From Amanita rubescens (taxonomy: Eukaryota; Basidiomycota; Agaricomycetes; Agaricales; Amanitaceae): a stretch of 64,000 bases of DNA. The stretch covers positions 244,348-308,347 of the forward strand of contig WION01000037.1 in NCBI GenBank assembly GCA_015039365.1, written 5' to 3'. The position numbers and the translations under genes are program-made. The notes beneath the pieces were generated by a model. The model made no database searches and was not told the origin of the DNA. It was given only the letters and a program-made list of their open reading frames with translations. Below, piece after piece: positions 1-11,269 of the stretch (positions within the stretch are counted from its first letter, which is position 1; each line of letters begins with the position of its first letter).

Positions 1-1439
1 GATTGCAACCAGTCGCTTGTCATCACTGCTTTCTATTGTCACGACCCAGGTACGCTCTTTTAAGGGGTCAACGTAGTGCTGCTAACAACCACAAGCTACG
101 GTCATCTAGCACCGCTTCAAGCGATGATACAGAAACTCTTCGTCTTATGCGCCCAGTGCTGAATCTGTTGGATGATGCTTTTACCCGTGGCCTGAATTCC
201 ATACGTGATGTTGAGTTATTACAAGATTTTATCCTTAATGCACGCGCAGTTTTAATTATCAGATTCATCATTCTTAAAATTTCTTTCTCTAGGCACTCCG
301 CAATGGTAGTTTGAAAAAACTAGACATACAAGATGCAAATCAAAAGGCTCGGAAACTGATGTACTTGCTAATATCTGTGACAGATGTCTTACCAAAGTCT
401 CTCTTTATTGTCAATGTCACGAATCTTGACGGCATTGGCGTGGGAGGATCCGGACATGTCTTCAAAGGCGAATACAAAGGACGGCCGGTTGCGATGAAAG
501 TCGTCTCGAACGTTTCTCGTGACGTCGGTGAATCATAATGTCCTCATAATTCCGATGCTGACTCGCTTGCAAAGCCCTCATCACGTAAAGCTTTCTACAG
601 AGAAGCCCTTGTCTGGCGATCACTCTCACACCGCTTCATCCTCCCTTTTCTGGGAATATATAAGGACGAATTCCAGCTTTATCTTGTATCGCCATACATG
701 GAAAATGGAACGCTAAGTCATTGGAGAAAAAGTCGGGAGCCCACCGTAGCCGAGATACACAGGGTGGTAAAATTCCAATGCCGCTCAAAGTAGTAGGATA
801 AAGCCACTAATATCTATTAGATGCTAGAAGTGGCAGAAGGGTTCAAGTATATTCACTCGGAAGGAGTTACGCATGGTGACTTGCATGGCGTAAGCATTTC
901 GACGATAGCATCTCTGCCCCAACGACTTGTCTGATCGTCTATCAGGGAAACATACTCCTTGATTCCAACTTCCACTGTCAAATCTTCGACTTTGGATTAG
1001 CACGACCGGCTGGGACCACTGTTGGACGGTCCGCCCATAGATTCTTGCCAAATTTTGCTTCGCCAGAATTATTTGGCATGTGTACCAATTGTGGTCGGGT
1101 TGATTGCAACGGATGCGGGGATGATACGCAGAAAGGGAATGTAACGATGAAAATAGACGTGTATGCTTTTGGCTCCCTTTATTATGCAGTGCGTTTCAAA
1201 TACTTTAACCTTTCAGTGCATTGAGTGATCTGCAGACATTCTTTGATACTGTCCCTTTTCAAGGGAGAAGCACCTTTCAAATCATGTCCCTGATTACAAG
1301 TGGACAACGTGCGGGGCGATTACAAACCCCAAATATGGAAGATGATACTTGGGCCCTAATCCAGAGGTGCTGGCGTTCAGAACCTTCTGCACGTCCAGAA
1401 ATGCAAGAAATAGTGAAAATGTTGGCTCAGCGTCCTTGA
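1..1439 (+). CDS. TKL-type protein kinase module, 5' end outside window
   Basis: This is the C-terminal part of a serine/threonine or dual-specificity kinase gene. The first 49 bases encode a short helix (IATSRLSSLLSIVTTQ), followed by a 46-nt intron (50-95). A helical segment comes next, then the kinase domain in several exons: glycine loop GVGGSG, VAMK lysine, alphaC region FYREALVWRSL, catalytic loop HGDLHG then GNILL after an intron, DFGL, and SPELFG. A Cys-rich insert CTNCGRVDCNGCG follows the SPELFG motif, then DVYAFG, and the reading ends with the kinase C-lobe before a stop at 1437-1439. Lysine, catalytic Asp, Asn and DFG Asp are all present, so the domain is probably active. It is a non-RD kinase because Gly replaces Arg before the Asp. 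The exon pattern matches the other modules of this window. The leading helix could be the end of an upstream kinase module or the N-terminus of this gene. Confidence 0.8.
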
Positions 1440-1854
1440 GAAGGCTTGAGTCCATTCCATTTGCAGATCCACACTTACGAGCCCCTTACGATTGCGAAAT
1501 GGCTGCATTTATAGTAACTATCACGTACCACTAATGTATAGCGTAGTATTTAAAGATTGGTACTGGCGACCAATTTATAACCTACTGATGACGTCCTGAT
1601 ACAACAATGTGCATGATGGGTTTCGACGGCCCGGATTTCTCACTGGGAATGAGCACGCGCGTGATGAACGATGAACTTGAATATAGCTATATTAATATTT
1701 GAAACCAATAGTTACCAGTGTCTGATTAGCCGATATTTGTGGGAAACTTCGTTGTAGCCGCGCAACATTGACGCCAGCTTTTAATTACCATTTCGGTTTT
1801 ATTAAACGTGGGTTCGCCTCGGACTTCATTGTCGTATCTTTCCCAAAAACTGTA
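1440..1854. other. Intergenic stretch, nothing recognised
   Basis: This AT-rich spacer lies between two plus-strand genes. It contains no convincing coding exon or repeat. It presumably holds the terminator of the upstream kinase gene and the promoter of the GTPase gene. Confidence 0.5.
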
Positions 1855-3714
1855 ATGGCTACAGATCGAATGTCTGAGGAGTACTCAAGGTGATATTGCC
1901 CGAGTTACTGACATAACTAGACTCATTGCGTACCAGGTTTCAAATCTTGATCACTGGTCAAGTAAGACCTGTTGCCAGCCGTTCTCACTGCATGTCAAAT
2001 TCAGGGGTGTCCTCTCACAGCATGGATCGGGAAAGACGTCACTTATCGACGCCATATTTGGGACCTCTCTTAAGGTATACTTGATTGACGGCTACCCTTC
2101 AATTGGTGCTAGATGGCACTTAGGAGGCCATTCACGATCTGACGGACACAATTCAAAAAATCGCCTCGCCGCACAACAAACATCTGCTTGTCCATTATCA
2201 TGACAGTCGTGGGACGGGTGCCAAACAATTTAATATCGTGAAGAAATTCATCGCAGAGAGAAACCTCAAGAAGCACGTTTCAGATAGACCGCATGCTATT
2301 TGGTAAGTCGATGCCCATGCGAAGCAATCACTCTAGTTCACGCTATTCTTCAGGTTATGTATCACTCTACCTTTGTCTGGCAACACCGGATTCATATTGG
2401 ACGAAAGTATTTCGAAGATGATTCAACACAAAGCAAACTACCCTCAATATATATTCCAAACTGAAACAACGGTGCCGATAATTGTCGTGTTCACGAAACA
2501 TGATCTTTCTGAACCTCGGAGGCAAGGAGAGGAGAGGGCTAAGAATGACAAGGATGACCCAGAATTGGCCAAGAGAGCATTCAATCAGAGATACTGTCAT
2601 GTGTCCGCGGTATTAAACAAATACCGGATACCATACACGCTCGTTTCGAGTACGTCTGCCTCCGGTGTCGCTCCTTCATCTGCATTGATCTCTTGCTGTA
2701 GCTAAGCAGCCCGAAACCTTGCGGTGGCTGGTCCAAACCACGATGAAGTCCATAGACAATTGGGCTCAAAGTCTGTCAAAAAGATTGGAGAGCCGCCGCG
2801 TTTTCAATCGATTAAGCAATCACAACCAACAGGCAAGTTCAGGTGCAGGCTTAGGTCTCTTGGATTTGGCGCAGATTGCTTTAGCCACGGCGCAACATGT
2901 TGATATGCAAGCCAAGGTTACGGCATCAATAAAGTAAGCTTATTTCGCATAATGAAATGTTGGGGTCGTCATCTTATCATTCCAGAGTAGGGAAAAAGAG
3001 TGAGTCAATCCCCAATCCATGGTCAACAATTAGTCGTTCTTATTGAGATTCGCAGGTTGGAGAGCAATCATACCGTCCAAAGAACACTCTCGCTACGTTA
3101 CTCTTGAAAATCACTTTCGCAAAATACATGAGGGCATTATTACCGTCTGGAATATTCGTGGTTTACATAAGGTACATATCAGAGTAAATCTCTCAAGTAC
3201 CTTTGGATTTACCACGTGTTTCATAGGTTCTCGCTGATGCATGCCATTGCCGAATGATCTCCATCATAGAGGACCTCGATATTCGGAACAGAATCGATGC
3301 CAATACTCCGTGAGTGGGTCAAAAATAATGAAACATGGCGTAACTAATGGTAGTGTAAGACAGAGTAATGAAACCTTAGCACCAGAGGAAGCAGGAGATG
3401 CTTGGAAGAAGGATGCTTATGAAGGACGGTAAAGGTATGCCTCTCGTTATCTGGGCGGATGTACTGAATTTCTCAACAGGCCAGAGCAAGTTCGCCACCT
3501 CATGAGATACGCAGTGGATCTCATATTGATCCTGAAAGCGGTGTATCAAAATTTACTTGGAAATCAACTTCAAGAGTCAGATTGCGTAGACGAGATCATC
3601 TATGGGTTTGTTTGTTCGGGAAAGAAAAAATCGGTTCACGATGCAATAGTAGCGCTTGTCGAGGATCAGGACGAGGATGAGATTGAGTCGTTGATAAAGG
3701 AAAACGAGGTATGA
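1855..3714 (+). CDS. G-domain GTPase of the basidiomycete HDSRG type; likely first domain of a longer protein
   Basis: This predicted GTP-binding protein is read across about ten short exons. The start ATG at 1855 gives MATDRMSEEYSRFQILITGQ; an intron follows, and the next exon starts HGSGKTSLIDAIFG. Splicing therefore creates a complete Walker A motif GQHGSGKT. Later exons carry HDSRG (the DxxG G3 motif) and VPIIVVFTKHDL (TKHD as the G4 NKxD motif). A helical C-terminal part contains IHEGIITVWN and RHLMRYAVDLILILK. This order is typical of a large, functionally uncharacterised GTPase family in Agaricomycetes. The reading ends in a stop only if the last intron is retained. Splicing a 51-nt intron (3709-3759, donor GTATGA, branch-like GCTAATT, acceptor CTGCAG) continues in frame into the kinase gene that follows. 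I favour the fused model but list the parts separately because no transcript is available. Confidence 0.72.
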
Positions 3715-3774
3715 ACTTCAATTCATTGCTAATTGCACATTTCGCATATTGTGCTGCAGATTAACAATAATGAC

Positions 3775-6676
3775 ATGAAATTTGATCAAGTGAGACCTTT
3801 GCCAACATTACTAGCAATCCTAAAAATCGAAGTGGGGATTTTTGAGATGTCAAGGAATTTCCGCTAATGGATAAGCATGTATAGATATCAACAAGAAACA
3901 TAGTAAACCGTATCACAATCGATCTCTTGAACAGATTGTTGGATTCGCCAAGTGATCTCAATGAAGCCTTGAGACTAGAGACTCGTTCAGAAGTCGGGCT
4001 CTTACTTGACTTCCTCCTCTCTGCACGTAGTTTCAATCGACAAGTTTATCCTTCTTAACACCATTTCTTCTAAATTTAGCTACTTCATGACGGTGACAGG
4101 AAGAACTGCGGGATTCTTAATACAAACCAGAAAGCCAGGAAGCTCATGGACAAGCTGTCCAGGAAAAGCGTCTTACCGAGAACGCTATACATTACTGATA
4201 TTGAGGCAAAATTTTCCGACGACGACCTCCTTGGTGAAGGCGGCTTTGGAAAGGTTTTTAAGGGTAAACGCAACGGAGAGCTTGTTGCGTTGAAAATGCT
4301 GTTTGGAGCTCGCCATAAAGGCGTAAGCCCTTGTCATTCTCACATTTTGGATACTGATCCGTTTTAAAAGGGTTCACTCCAAAAAGACATTTGTCGCGAA
4401 GCCCTTGCATGGCGGTCGCTCTCACACGACTTTATCCTTCCTCTCCTGGGGATATATGAAAGAGAAAAGCGTTTATTTCTCGTATCACCGTATATGGAGA
4501 ACGGAACATTAGTTGAATGGAGAGAGAAGAATTCTCGGCCCTGTGAGGTCGAGATGTACAGGCTGGTAAGGTTACTGCCCTCTAACGGAACAAATCGCAC
4601 GATATGTGTTAGATGCTCGAGGTGGCACAAGGCGTTCGGTATATTCACTCGCAAGAAATTGTGCATGGTGATTTAAGTGGAGTAAGTGTTGTGATGTTGC
4701 ATTCTCGTGATCATACCATCGCTTCATCCACCAGGCAAACGTCCTCCTGGATTCCAACTTACGATGCAAAATCACTGACTTTGGGTTATCTCGACATGTC
4801 GAAGCTACCATTACAGGATCCATTGCGGCACGAACGATTCATTATACCGCCCCAGAGTTGTTTGGCATATGCGGCGAATGTCCGCCTGGTGCATGCCCGC
4901 ATAACCTGAAAGAAATGGAAAGAACCAAAACAATGGAGACAGACGTATATGCCTTTGGTTGTCTTTATTATGCTGTGAGCCCCTCCCCTTGTTTCAAAGA
5001 ATTTAATGATGACGGGTGCAGATATTTTTCGATACCGTACCCTTTAAGGGAAAATCGCAATATCAAATTATGTGGCTCCTCTCGAACGACGAATGTCCAG
5101 ACCGTCTAGACAAACCAAGGATGAGCGATGACATATGGGATCTTATCAAGGATTGTTGGTTACGGGAAGCCTCTGGTCGTCCAACAATGAAGCAGATCAA
5201 TGACCGTTTGGCCTGTCCCCCATCATTACTCGTTGACCTCATAGATGAGGTATGCACTTCTAAGGTATTAGCCGTGACGGACTCCAACTGATAATTTCTG
5301 CTAGCTAACCGTGGCACCAGCACGCAATGACTCGATGGTTAATGAGAAAATCCTTGATCTCATGCACCGAGTGTCGGAACTGCCCGATGATACTATCGCA
5401 TTCGATCTGATGAGGTATGCACCAAATGTCAACTTATTGCTTGATTTTGTCGTTTGTGTATGTATACCATTTCGTTGTTTGTCCAAGGTTGAAAAATCTT
5501 GCGTCAGGTACTTGAACTCCGTGATACTAGTAGCCCGACAAACTCAGCTATTCAAAATACGGGTCGAAAAGCTAGGACCTTGATGTCCAAACTGATGGCA
5601 ACGATAAATGACGTGCCGAGCTCTTTATTTATTTCTGATGTCCAGATATATAATCTTGACGCCATTGCTATGAAGCGATTTGGACATGGCTCATACAAAG
5701 GAAAAGAAATCATGGTACAGAAGTTATGCAAAGGAGGCCATAACGAAGTCCGTTGAATTTCATTTGTATTTTTCGAAGGCTGATATCTCCCAGTCTGGAA
5801 AGGACTTACTCCGGAAAGATCCTCGCAGGCTCCGAGAAATCCTTCTATGCCGATCGCTCTCGGATCGCTTCATCCTTCCTCTACTAGGAATATACAAAGA
5901 GAAATCATACCTATTCCTCGTGTCACCGTTCGTGGGAGGAACAGTGACTCAGTGGAGAAAGGATTTGACTCGAGTACAGCTATCACCTGCAAGTTCAGAT
6001 TTCACGATCACAATCCACAAGGCAGTGAGATTGGAATCCTATTGAAACCGTTCAATCGAATCATTGTTTTTTATTAGATGTTGGAGGTAGCCAAAGGTAT
6101 CCGGTATATCCATTCAGAGGGAATTGCGCATGGCAAACTGCATAGAGTAAGTAAGCGTGTTGATATCATACTTCCCTGATCAGTTCATCCCGCTATTTGC
6201 CAGGAGAATATCCTCCTCGAATCTTCTCTCGAATCCTCTCCCCGTTGTCAAATCACCGGTTTTGTATCAACCGGGCATTCTGATGCTACTGTTACGCCAG
6301 CCACAATAAGCTTCGCTGCACCGGAACTATTTGACGTCGTTGACGGGGACCATGATGTGCAGAAAAAGATGAAGATTGACGTATACTCTTTCGGTTGCCT
6401 GTATTATGCAGTGCGTTGCATTTTCCTCGACTCGTTTGGCCCGTTGAGTGATGGCTGGCACAGGTATTCTTTGATACTGTACCCTTTCACGGGAAAACTG
6501 ACTTTGAAATCATGCGGCTTGTCAAAAGCGGAGAATTTCCAGATCAATTGGAAAGACCGAAAATGGATGATTTTACATGGAATCTTCTCAAGAGCTGTTG
6601 GGCATCAGATCCCTGGAAACGTCCGACGTTTGAAGAAATAGTGAAGAGTTTAACTCCGTTGCCACGTAGAGCGTAA
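3775..6676 (+). CDS. Tandem kinase-pseudokinase protein (two TKL modules), probably fused to the upstream GTPase
   Basis: Two kinase modules lie in one reading frame joined by introns. The local ATG at 3775 opens MKFDQVRPLPTLLAILKIE, followed by an intron (3832-3884) and a helical segment. Module one has GEGGFGKV, VALK, HGDLSG then ANVLL, DFGL, an APELFGICGECPPGAC insert and DVYAFG, so all catalytic residues are present. Its C-lobe ends in SLLVDLIDE. A phase-0 intron (5250-5304) then leads to LTVAPARNDSMVNEKILDLM, the helical start of module two. Module two is a pseudokinase: the glycine loop is degenerate, the catalytic loop reads HGKLHR (Asp to Lys), and the DFG position reads GFV. Its C-lobe (TWNLLKSCW, stop 6674-6676) is intact in frame, so the domain is probably kept under selection. 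If the linker intron were retained, module one would stop at 5291. The two halves could therefore be separate genes, but the junction recurs elsewhere in the window. Confidence 0.75.
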
Positions 6677-7239
6677 GGCTGGACTCTCGTCTTTTTTGCA
6701 GGATACGATGGAATTTTCTGCTACACCGCATCTACTTAGTATATTGTAGTATCACTTATTGGATGTTGTACGAGCTGCGGCCTGATAGCATCAGATCGTT
6801 CCAGAATTTCTTGCGCTCTTTTTTTTCCACAGATGTATCGGAGCAGCAGCGCATTTTCGCTCTCGTCAAATGCGAGTCGTCACCATTGTAGAACGATCAC
6901 CGTTCATATATTAGCGGATATTTTCCTCTCAAGATGAAAAGCTCGGGTGCTTACATCGTAATCGTTTCATCGGTCGCTACAGCTAGGGCCACGCACACCT
7001 CTCCCGAGTATTTCAGCATAGTATGAAATTGATGAGTAGAACGCACAAGAACTTCAAGAGATGTTGGAATCTGCAGAAACAAGCAAGTTACCGCTTGCAT
7101 GGAAGAAGAGAGTCACGGACTTGACCTGTGAATGGTGCCGTACAGCTGCGCCACTGAGATACCGATTGAGTCTCGCGCGGCAATGTTTTCGTCGGATTCC
7201 GAGGCCGTACATAGTGTCAACGATTGGTATGATGTGATC
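6677..7239. other. Intergenic stretch, nothing recognised
   Basis: The spacer after the pseudokinase module has no open frame resembling a gene. No repeat is obvious until similarity to the A-type upstream region begins near 7240. Confidence 0.4.
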
Positions 7240-7560
7240 GGCACTCTAAAAATAAAACACTGGCAATCCGATCGAACGCTTCGCTTTGGCCCGGGAAGGC
7301 CCCATTCGTGCTTTTCCCTATGTGGGGGGATGGATTCCATGAGACCGGGATGTGAGAATCTCGAAAATACGACAAGCACATCGCAATATGATTTAAACAG
7401 GATTCTGCTCTAGTTGCGTCCCACAACACATCTCGTGAAATATCTCTTGGTCCTGGTACCCTGCTCGGCTCTTTGAGCAGTTTTACTCTGGACTACGGGG
7501 CGGCCGTAATAGTGCCAAGGACCAGTTATTACCTGTTTTACCACCCTTGTCCTGAATATA
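7240..7560 (+). pseudogene. Internally deleted remnant of an A-type helical protein gene
   Basis: The segment matches, in opposite orientation, the promoter and first codons of the A-type gene at 26,423 (shared text includes GTTGCGTCCCACAACACATCTC and CCTGGTACCCTGCTCGGCTC). The ATG is lost in a small deletion. After about 25 codons it jumps straight to the 3' end and downstream flank of the same gene type, through GGGGCGGCCGTAATAG. About 2.4 kb of coding sequence is therefore missing. The adjacent 3' end of a PRODH gene is the same neighbour seen beside A1 and A2, so this is the relic of a complete duplicated unit. Confidence 0.7.
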
Positions 7561-7633
7561 TGTTGAATTGCATCATCGTGTATTGAGCCTCGCAGACTCT
7601 TATCAAACACCTCATCATGCATCATAAAGCTTT

Positions 7634-9588
7634 TCATTGACACCGCCCAACTAATTTCGCGCGAATCAGTCGCCAAATTCTCTTCCTCTCTTCCTCAGCT
7701 CCGCCTCGTCCAAGCACCAACTTGTTCTCAACAGCACATTGAACAAGGTATGGTAATGCTTTAGAAAGCACACCATATGGAAGATACCTAAAAGAATTGA
7801 GACTCGTTCAAAAATTGATCAATTTGCACATACTTCATTACAAAAGGGATGTTTGACTTCGTTCTCTGCACCAAAGAATCAGTCAAATCATCATACATCC
7901 CATACAGCTGTGCGATTGCGACACGTTGTACTACCTCATCTTGTATTGACACCACCATTCTCTTGTTTCCCTCCTCGTGTATCTCTTCTTTGCTGGCCAA
8001 ATTCGCCTTGACGAGTTCCTCCAACACGACCTCACAGCTCTCCTGGTTGTGTGTCCCAAATATGACAGCAATTTGGGGCACCGAAAGTTCAGTCTCGCTA
8101 CTTTCCCTCGATGAGGACAACAACGGCCACCAACTGTTGTTGCTCGTCCCGCTCCCATCGCTGGCTGCATTGACGTCCGCAGCAACAGCTCTGACCAGCG
8201 TCCGCACGCCTTCGTTGAAGCACGTATCTGTCTCGAATTTCGTCGTCCAAACGGGAGGGTCCGGATCTGGGGAAATGGATATGGTATCTTCTTTGCTCTC
8301 AGTAGCCTGAGCGTGGTGGGCATGAATTTCATACTCATGACTCGCCCCCCTGACGAGCTTGACTCCAAGGGCGTAGTTATGCTTACGTGCATCCCGAAGC
8401 GCCTCTGCTAAGAATCCCGGATTTCTGCAAAGCGTCAGCCAAAGGACTAGAAAGCACGTTCCAGACACTTGCCTTCGTAGGTATGCTTGCCAAGTGCCAT
8501 AGACCAAAGGCTGGATATCGCCACTGTTATGATCTAATGCATTGAATTTGCGCATTAGACTCGATTGGAACGCGTCCACTGCTGGCTGGTACCAGCTATA
8601 TTCCGCATCTATTACGACCTTCACATCTCGTCCTTTGGCTCGGGTGCATATTTCCTCCAGGTCAGCATGCAGTTTTCGAAGAGACTCGACGTCTTTCTGT
8701 GTCAGGTTCATGCTCTGTTCAGAGGCTGACGGCATTTGATCATCGCAGCTGGAAAAGATCACGGGTGTATGTGTACTGTCTAAGACTGCGAGATCCGACG
8801 GAGCTGGGGAACCGGGAAAGGGAACTATTTGAGCACCCTGAGATAAACGAGCCTTGACGATATGTGCCGAGAGTTTGATCAAAGCGCGTGCATCAGGTAT
8901 TAGCGCAGACTGGAAGACGTGATGCTTTAGCCCTTTCACCGCTACGTTAACCACTGCGACCTTACCAATTTCAATGCAATCCACGTGCGCCTATTAAGAT
9001 TTCCGCGATTGTCCAAGGAATCCTCGAAATCGGCAGCAGTGTCAACGGTCTTGATCATCTCATCCACGGAACGTTTATGAGATGCATTGCCCTGTCCAAA
9101 CGCGTCAGGTTCCAGCCGTCCAACCTCGACGAGTGTATATACCAGTAATGCTCCTTTATTTTCGGTACGTAGGGCGCGCAGGACAGGAATCGTATCGCGT
9201 GCAGTTTTCCCAGCCACAAACTAGAGCCATCAGCGGTCATCCGACAGGATGTTGGAGACGGATTGACGAACCTTGTTGAAGAACGCCGCCCGGACCGAGA
9301 CCTCCGTGATCTGTTTCACCACTGGCACGCTCAAAAGAGTACGTAGAATATGAGGAGAATACTCGACAAGCGAGGGTACGGAGCACATGGTATATGCGGC
9401 ATAAGCTCTTGCGAGAGAGCTCAATGGAGGATTCGTGCTGGCGCTAGAGGCTTGCTCTGTATCTGTGATATGTTGCTTCGTCAAACCGAAACCAAGTGTT
9501 CCACATGATATAATACGACAGCCGCGCAGCGCTTGTAGTTTGAGCGAGATCGTCGTTGAATACGAGTTCGAAAAATGGACCGGTGCAT
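7634..9588 (-). pseudogene. PUT1-like: Proline dehydrogenase copy 1, decaying paralogue
   Basis: PRODH is the mitochondrial FAD enzyme that oxidises proline to pyrroline-5-carboxylate. This copy keeps long open exons with LSSLARAYAAYTMCSVPS, TARDTIPVLRALRTENKGA, VVIDAEYSWYQPAVDAF, LRDARKHNYALGVKLVRG and GTHNQESCEVVLEEL, ending RAKLVGRCQ. Three faults suggest loss of function. A one-base deletion in the presequence region, relative to the copy at 52,755, shifts the frame between MHRSIF and the TLGFGLTKQ segment. The tyrosine of LVRGAY is serine. The Arg-Arg pair of the PYLGRRAIENK helix, which binds the substrate carboxylate in this family, reads PYLVQCAVENK. One intron (8425-8472) uses a GC donor and is a multiple of three without a stop. 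A divergent but translated protein starting at a later Met (MTKQH) is possible. Confidence 0.8.
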
Positions 9589-10036
9589 GCTTGATAGATA
9601 TAGAGATTGACGATAGAAGAATGAAGTTGATGCACTTTACATCGTCGACACTTGACCTGGACCAAGGTTAAAAATGTCAGCTAGCATTCAAGGACATGTG
9701 CCATCTTCTGCGTTGTGCTCGCCTCGGTGAAGCCGTCCAACGATGGCATCGCATCCGAGTCGTTTGATGACCGCAATATCAAGATGATCTCGAAGCCAGT
9801 GGTTTTTTAGAAGAGCGGTAGAAGAAGCGGCAGCAGTCGTCGATGAGCATTTCAAGATGGGAAACACAGGAAGAAAGCTGGATTGAACCTGAGGGAGTAA
9901 GACGGCTGTCGCGGTCAGTTGAACGAGTAGCATGGAACTAGCGAACCTTATTGGACATTGAATCATATCGACTGCCGCGTCATTATTTAAATACACACTT
10001 GGATACGAATATGTGGTCGACCGACACGGTTGCATA

Positions 10037-10050
10037 ATGCCATTGCCATC
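10037..10050. repeat. Target-site duplication, left copy
   Basis: ATGCCATTGCCATC directly abuts the poly(T) end of the LINE. An identical copy lies at the other end of the element. Confidence 0.88.
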
Positions 10051-10930
10051 TTTTTTTTTTTTTTTTTTTTTTGAATGTAAAGGGATTTGATTGAGCAGTA
10101 TGTAAACTAATACAAATGGAGCGTTATGACACAAGTCACATAATGGGGTAATGCGCATCTTTGATGCGCATGTTAATGTGTTTAGTAGTAGTAAGAATCA
10201 AGCAAAACAGATGATATGAAGAAATTTAAGGTACATCAAATGGTAAATCGTCAAAGGAGAAAATAGTAGGGTTTTCTTTTATGATTTTTGTAAGTAAGAC
10301 ATCGTTTTTGGGGTCGTTAGTCCATTCTCGTATGGAAGAAAAGGAAAAATTATACCTGCATCGTGTTAGGATGTGCTCGCGCGTTTGGTAGGTCCCTGGT
10401 GGGCAAGTTGGGCAGTCTGTCGATTTTTCTGGGAACATTCTTCTATTGTGCTCTCCGGTCGGTGCGTGGTTTGTTACAGCATACGTGATCCTCGTCATCC
10501 TCTGTCTATCATCATCCGCCATGTCGTAAAACAGTCTCTTTCGTTTGCCCGAACATCCAAGTTTGGGTAGGTATCGTTTGCGGTTGTATCTAACCGCAAG
10601 CCATTGTCGCCCTCTGTAAGAAGGGGAGCTGGCTCTGATTCTCCATAAGTTGTTCATACGTCGTCTTTGTTCGTCTGTGAAGTGCTGTTTGAGAATGGAG
10701 GGGCCCGGTCTTTCAGGAATATGTCTAGAGGCAAGAAAGTCTGCCTTCTCATTTCCTTCGATGCCTGAGTGGGAGGGGCAATGCGCGAAGTGAAGAGTGG
10801 TGATAGTCCCATCCCCGAAGAGATCTAGGAGCATGAGGTTTATGCGTAGCGACTCCATTTGGTTAGAGTGCGTGTCCATATTCAAAGCCCCTTGTATAAC
10901 ACTTTTATTGTCGATGATGAACCAGAGGTC
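10051..10930 (-). mobile_element. 5'-truncated non-LTR retrotransposon (LINE) with RNase H C-terminus
   Basis: Read on the minus strand, the element ends in a 22-nt poly(A), seen as T at 10051-10072. It encodes the end of an RNase H domain (WFIIDNKSVIQGALN, HCPSHSGIEGNEKADFLAS), followed by a long C-terminal tail with a Cys/His motif (CPTCPPGTYQTREHILTRC) and a stop near 10226. Reverse transcriptase and the 5' part are absent, as expected for incomplete target-primed reverse transcription. Flanking 14-bp direct repeats mark the insertion. The frame is still open, so the insertion is probably young. Confidence 0.88.
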
Positions 10931-10944
10931 ATGCCATTGCCATC
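10931..10944. repeat. Target-site duplication, right copy
   Basis: ATGCCATTGCCATC directly follows the truncated 5' end of the minus-strand LINE and is identical to the left copy. Confidence 0.88.
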
Positions 10945-11269
10945 GGGTTCAGCTTCTTGGAGATAAACGTCGCATAGTAGAGTAAACAGGAACCAAAATG
11001 AGGATGAGGGCGAAATGCAGAAGGATTTCGAGATGAGACCGCAGCCATGGCTTAGAAATTCTATTCTACTTCTTGTAGTTGTAGCCGTTTTGAGTCCCGA
11101 AGCTATACTGACTGATATCAATCTTTGACGAGCAGCTGTGTGAGCGCGTTTAGGGTGTGGCTGTGCAGGATATATTATTGTTCAAGTTGTACCGGTATGG
11201 CTAACTTTAGTATTCCAAAGTCTATTCAGCGCTTTCACTTTCTTTGCGATTACATGAACGGAATTTGCC

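Larger units (their letters stand above)
9688..11121 (-). pseudogene. Putative open frame of about 180 codons interrupted by a LINE
   Basis: If the retroelement at 10,051-10,930 and one copy of its target-site duplication are removed, minus-strand open frames at 11,121-10,931 and 10,050-9,688 join in the same phase through the DGNG codons of the duplicated site. The combined frame starts MISVSIASGL and ends AEDGTCP. I recognise no family. The pre-insertion frame may be accidental, so this is a weak call. Confidence 0.25.

Noticed and set aside
7849..8310. Plus-strand frame of 153 codons
   Set aside because: It is antisense to the PRODH coding exon, which has family motifs in the minus frame.
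10226..10930. Domesticated RNase H gene
   Set aside because: Poly(A) tract and target-site duplication identify it as a 5'-truncated LINE insertion.
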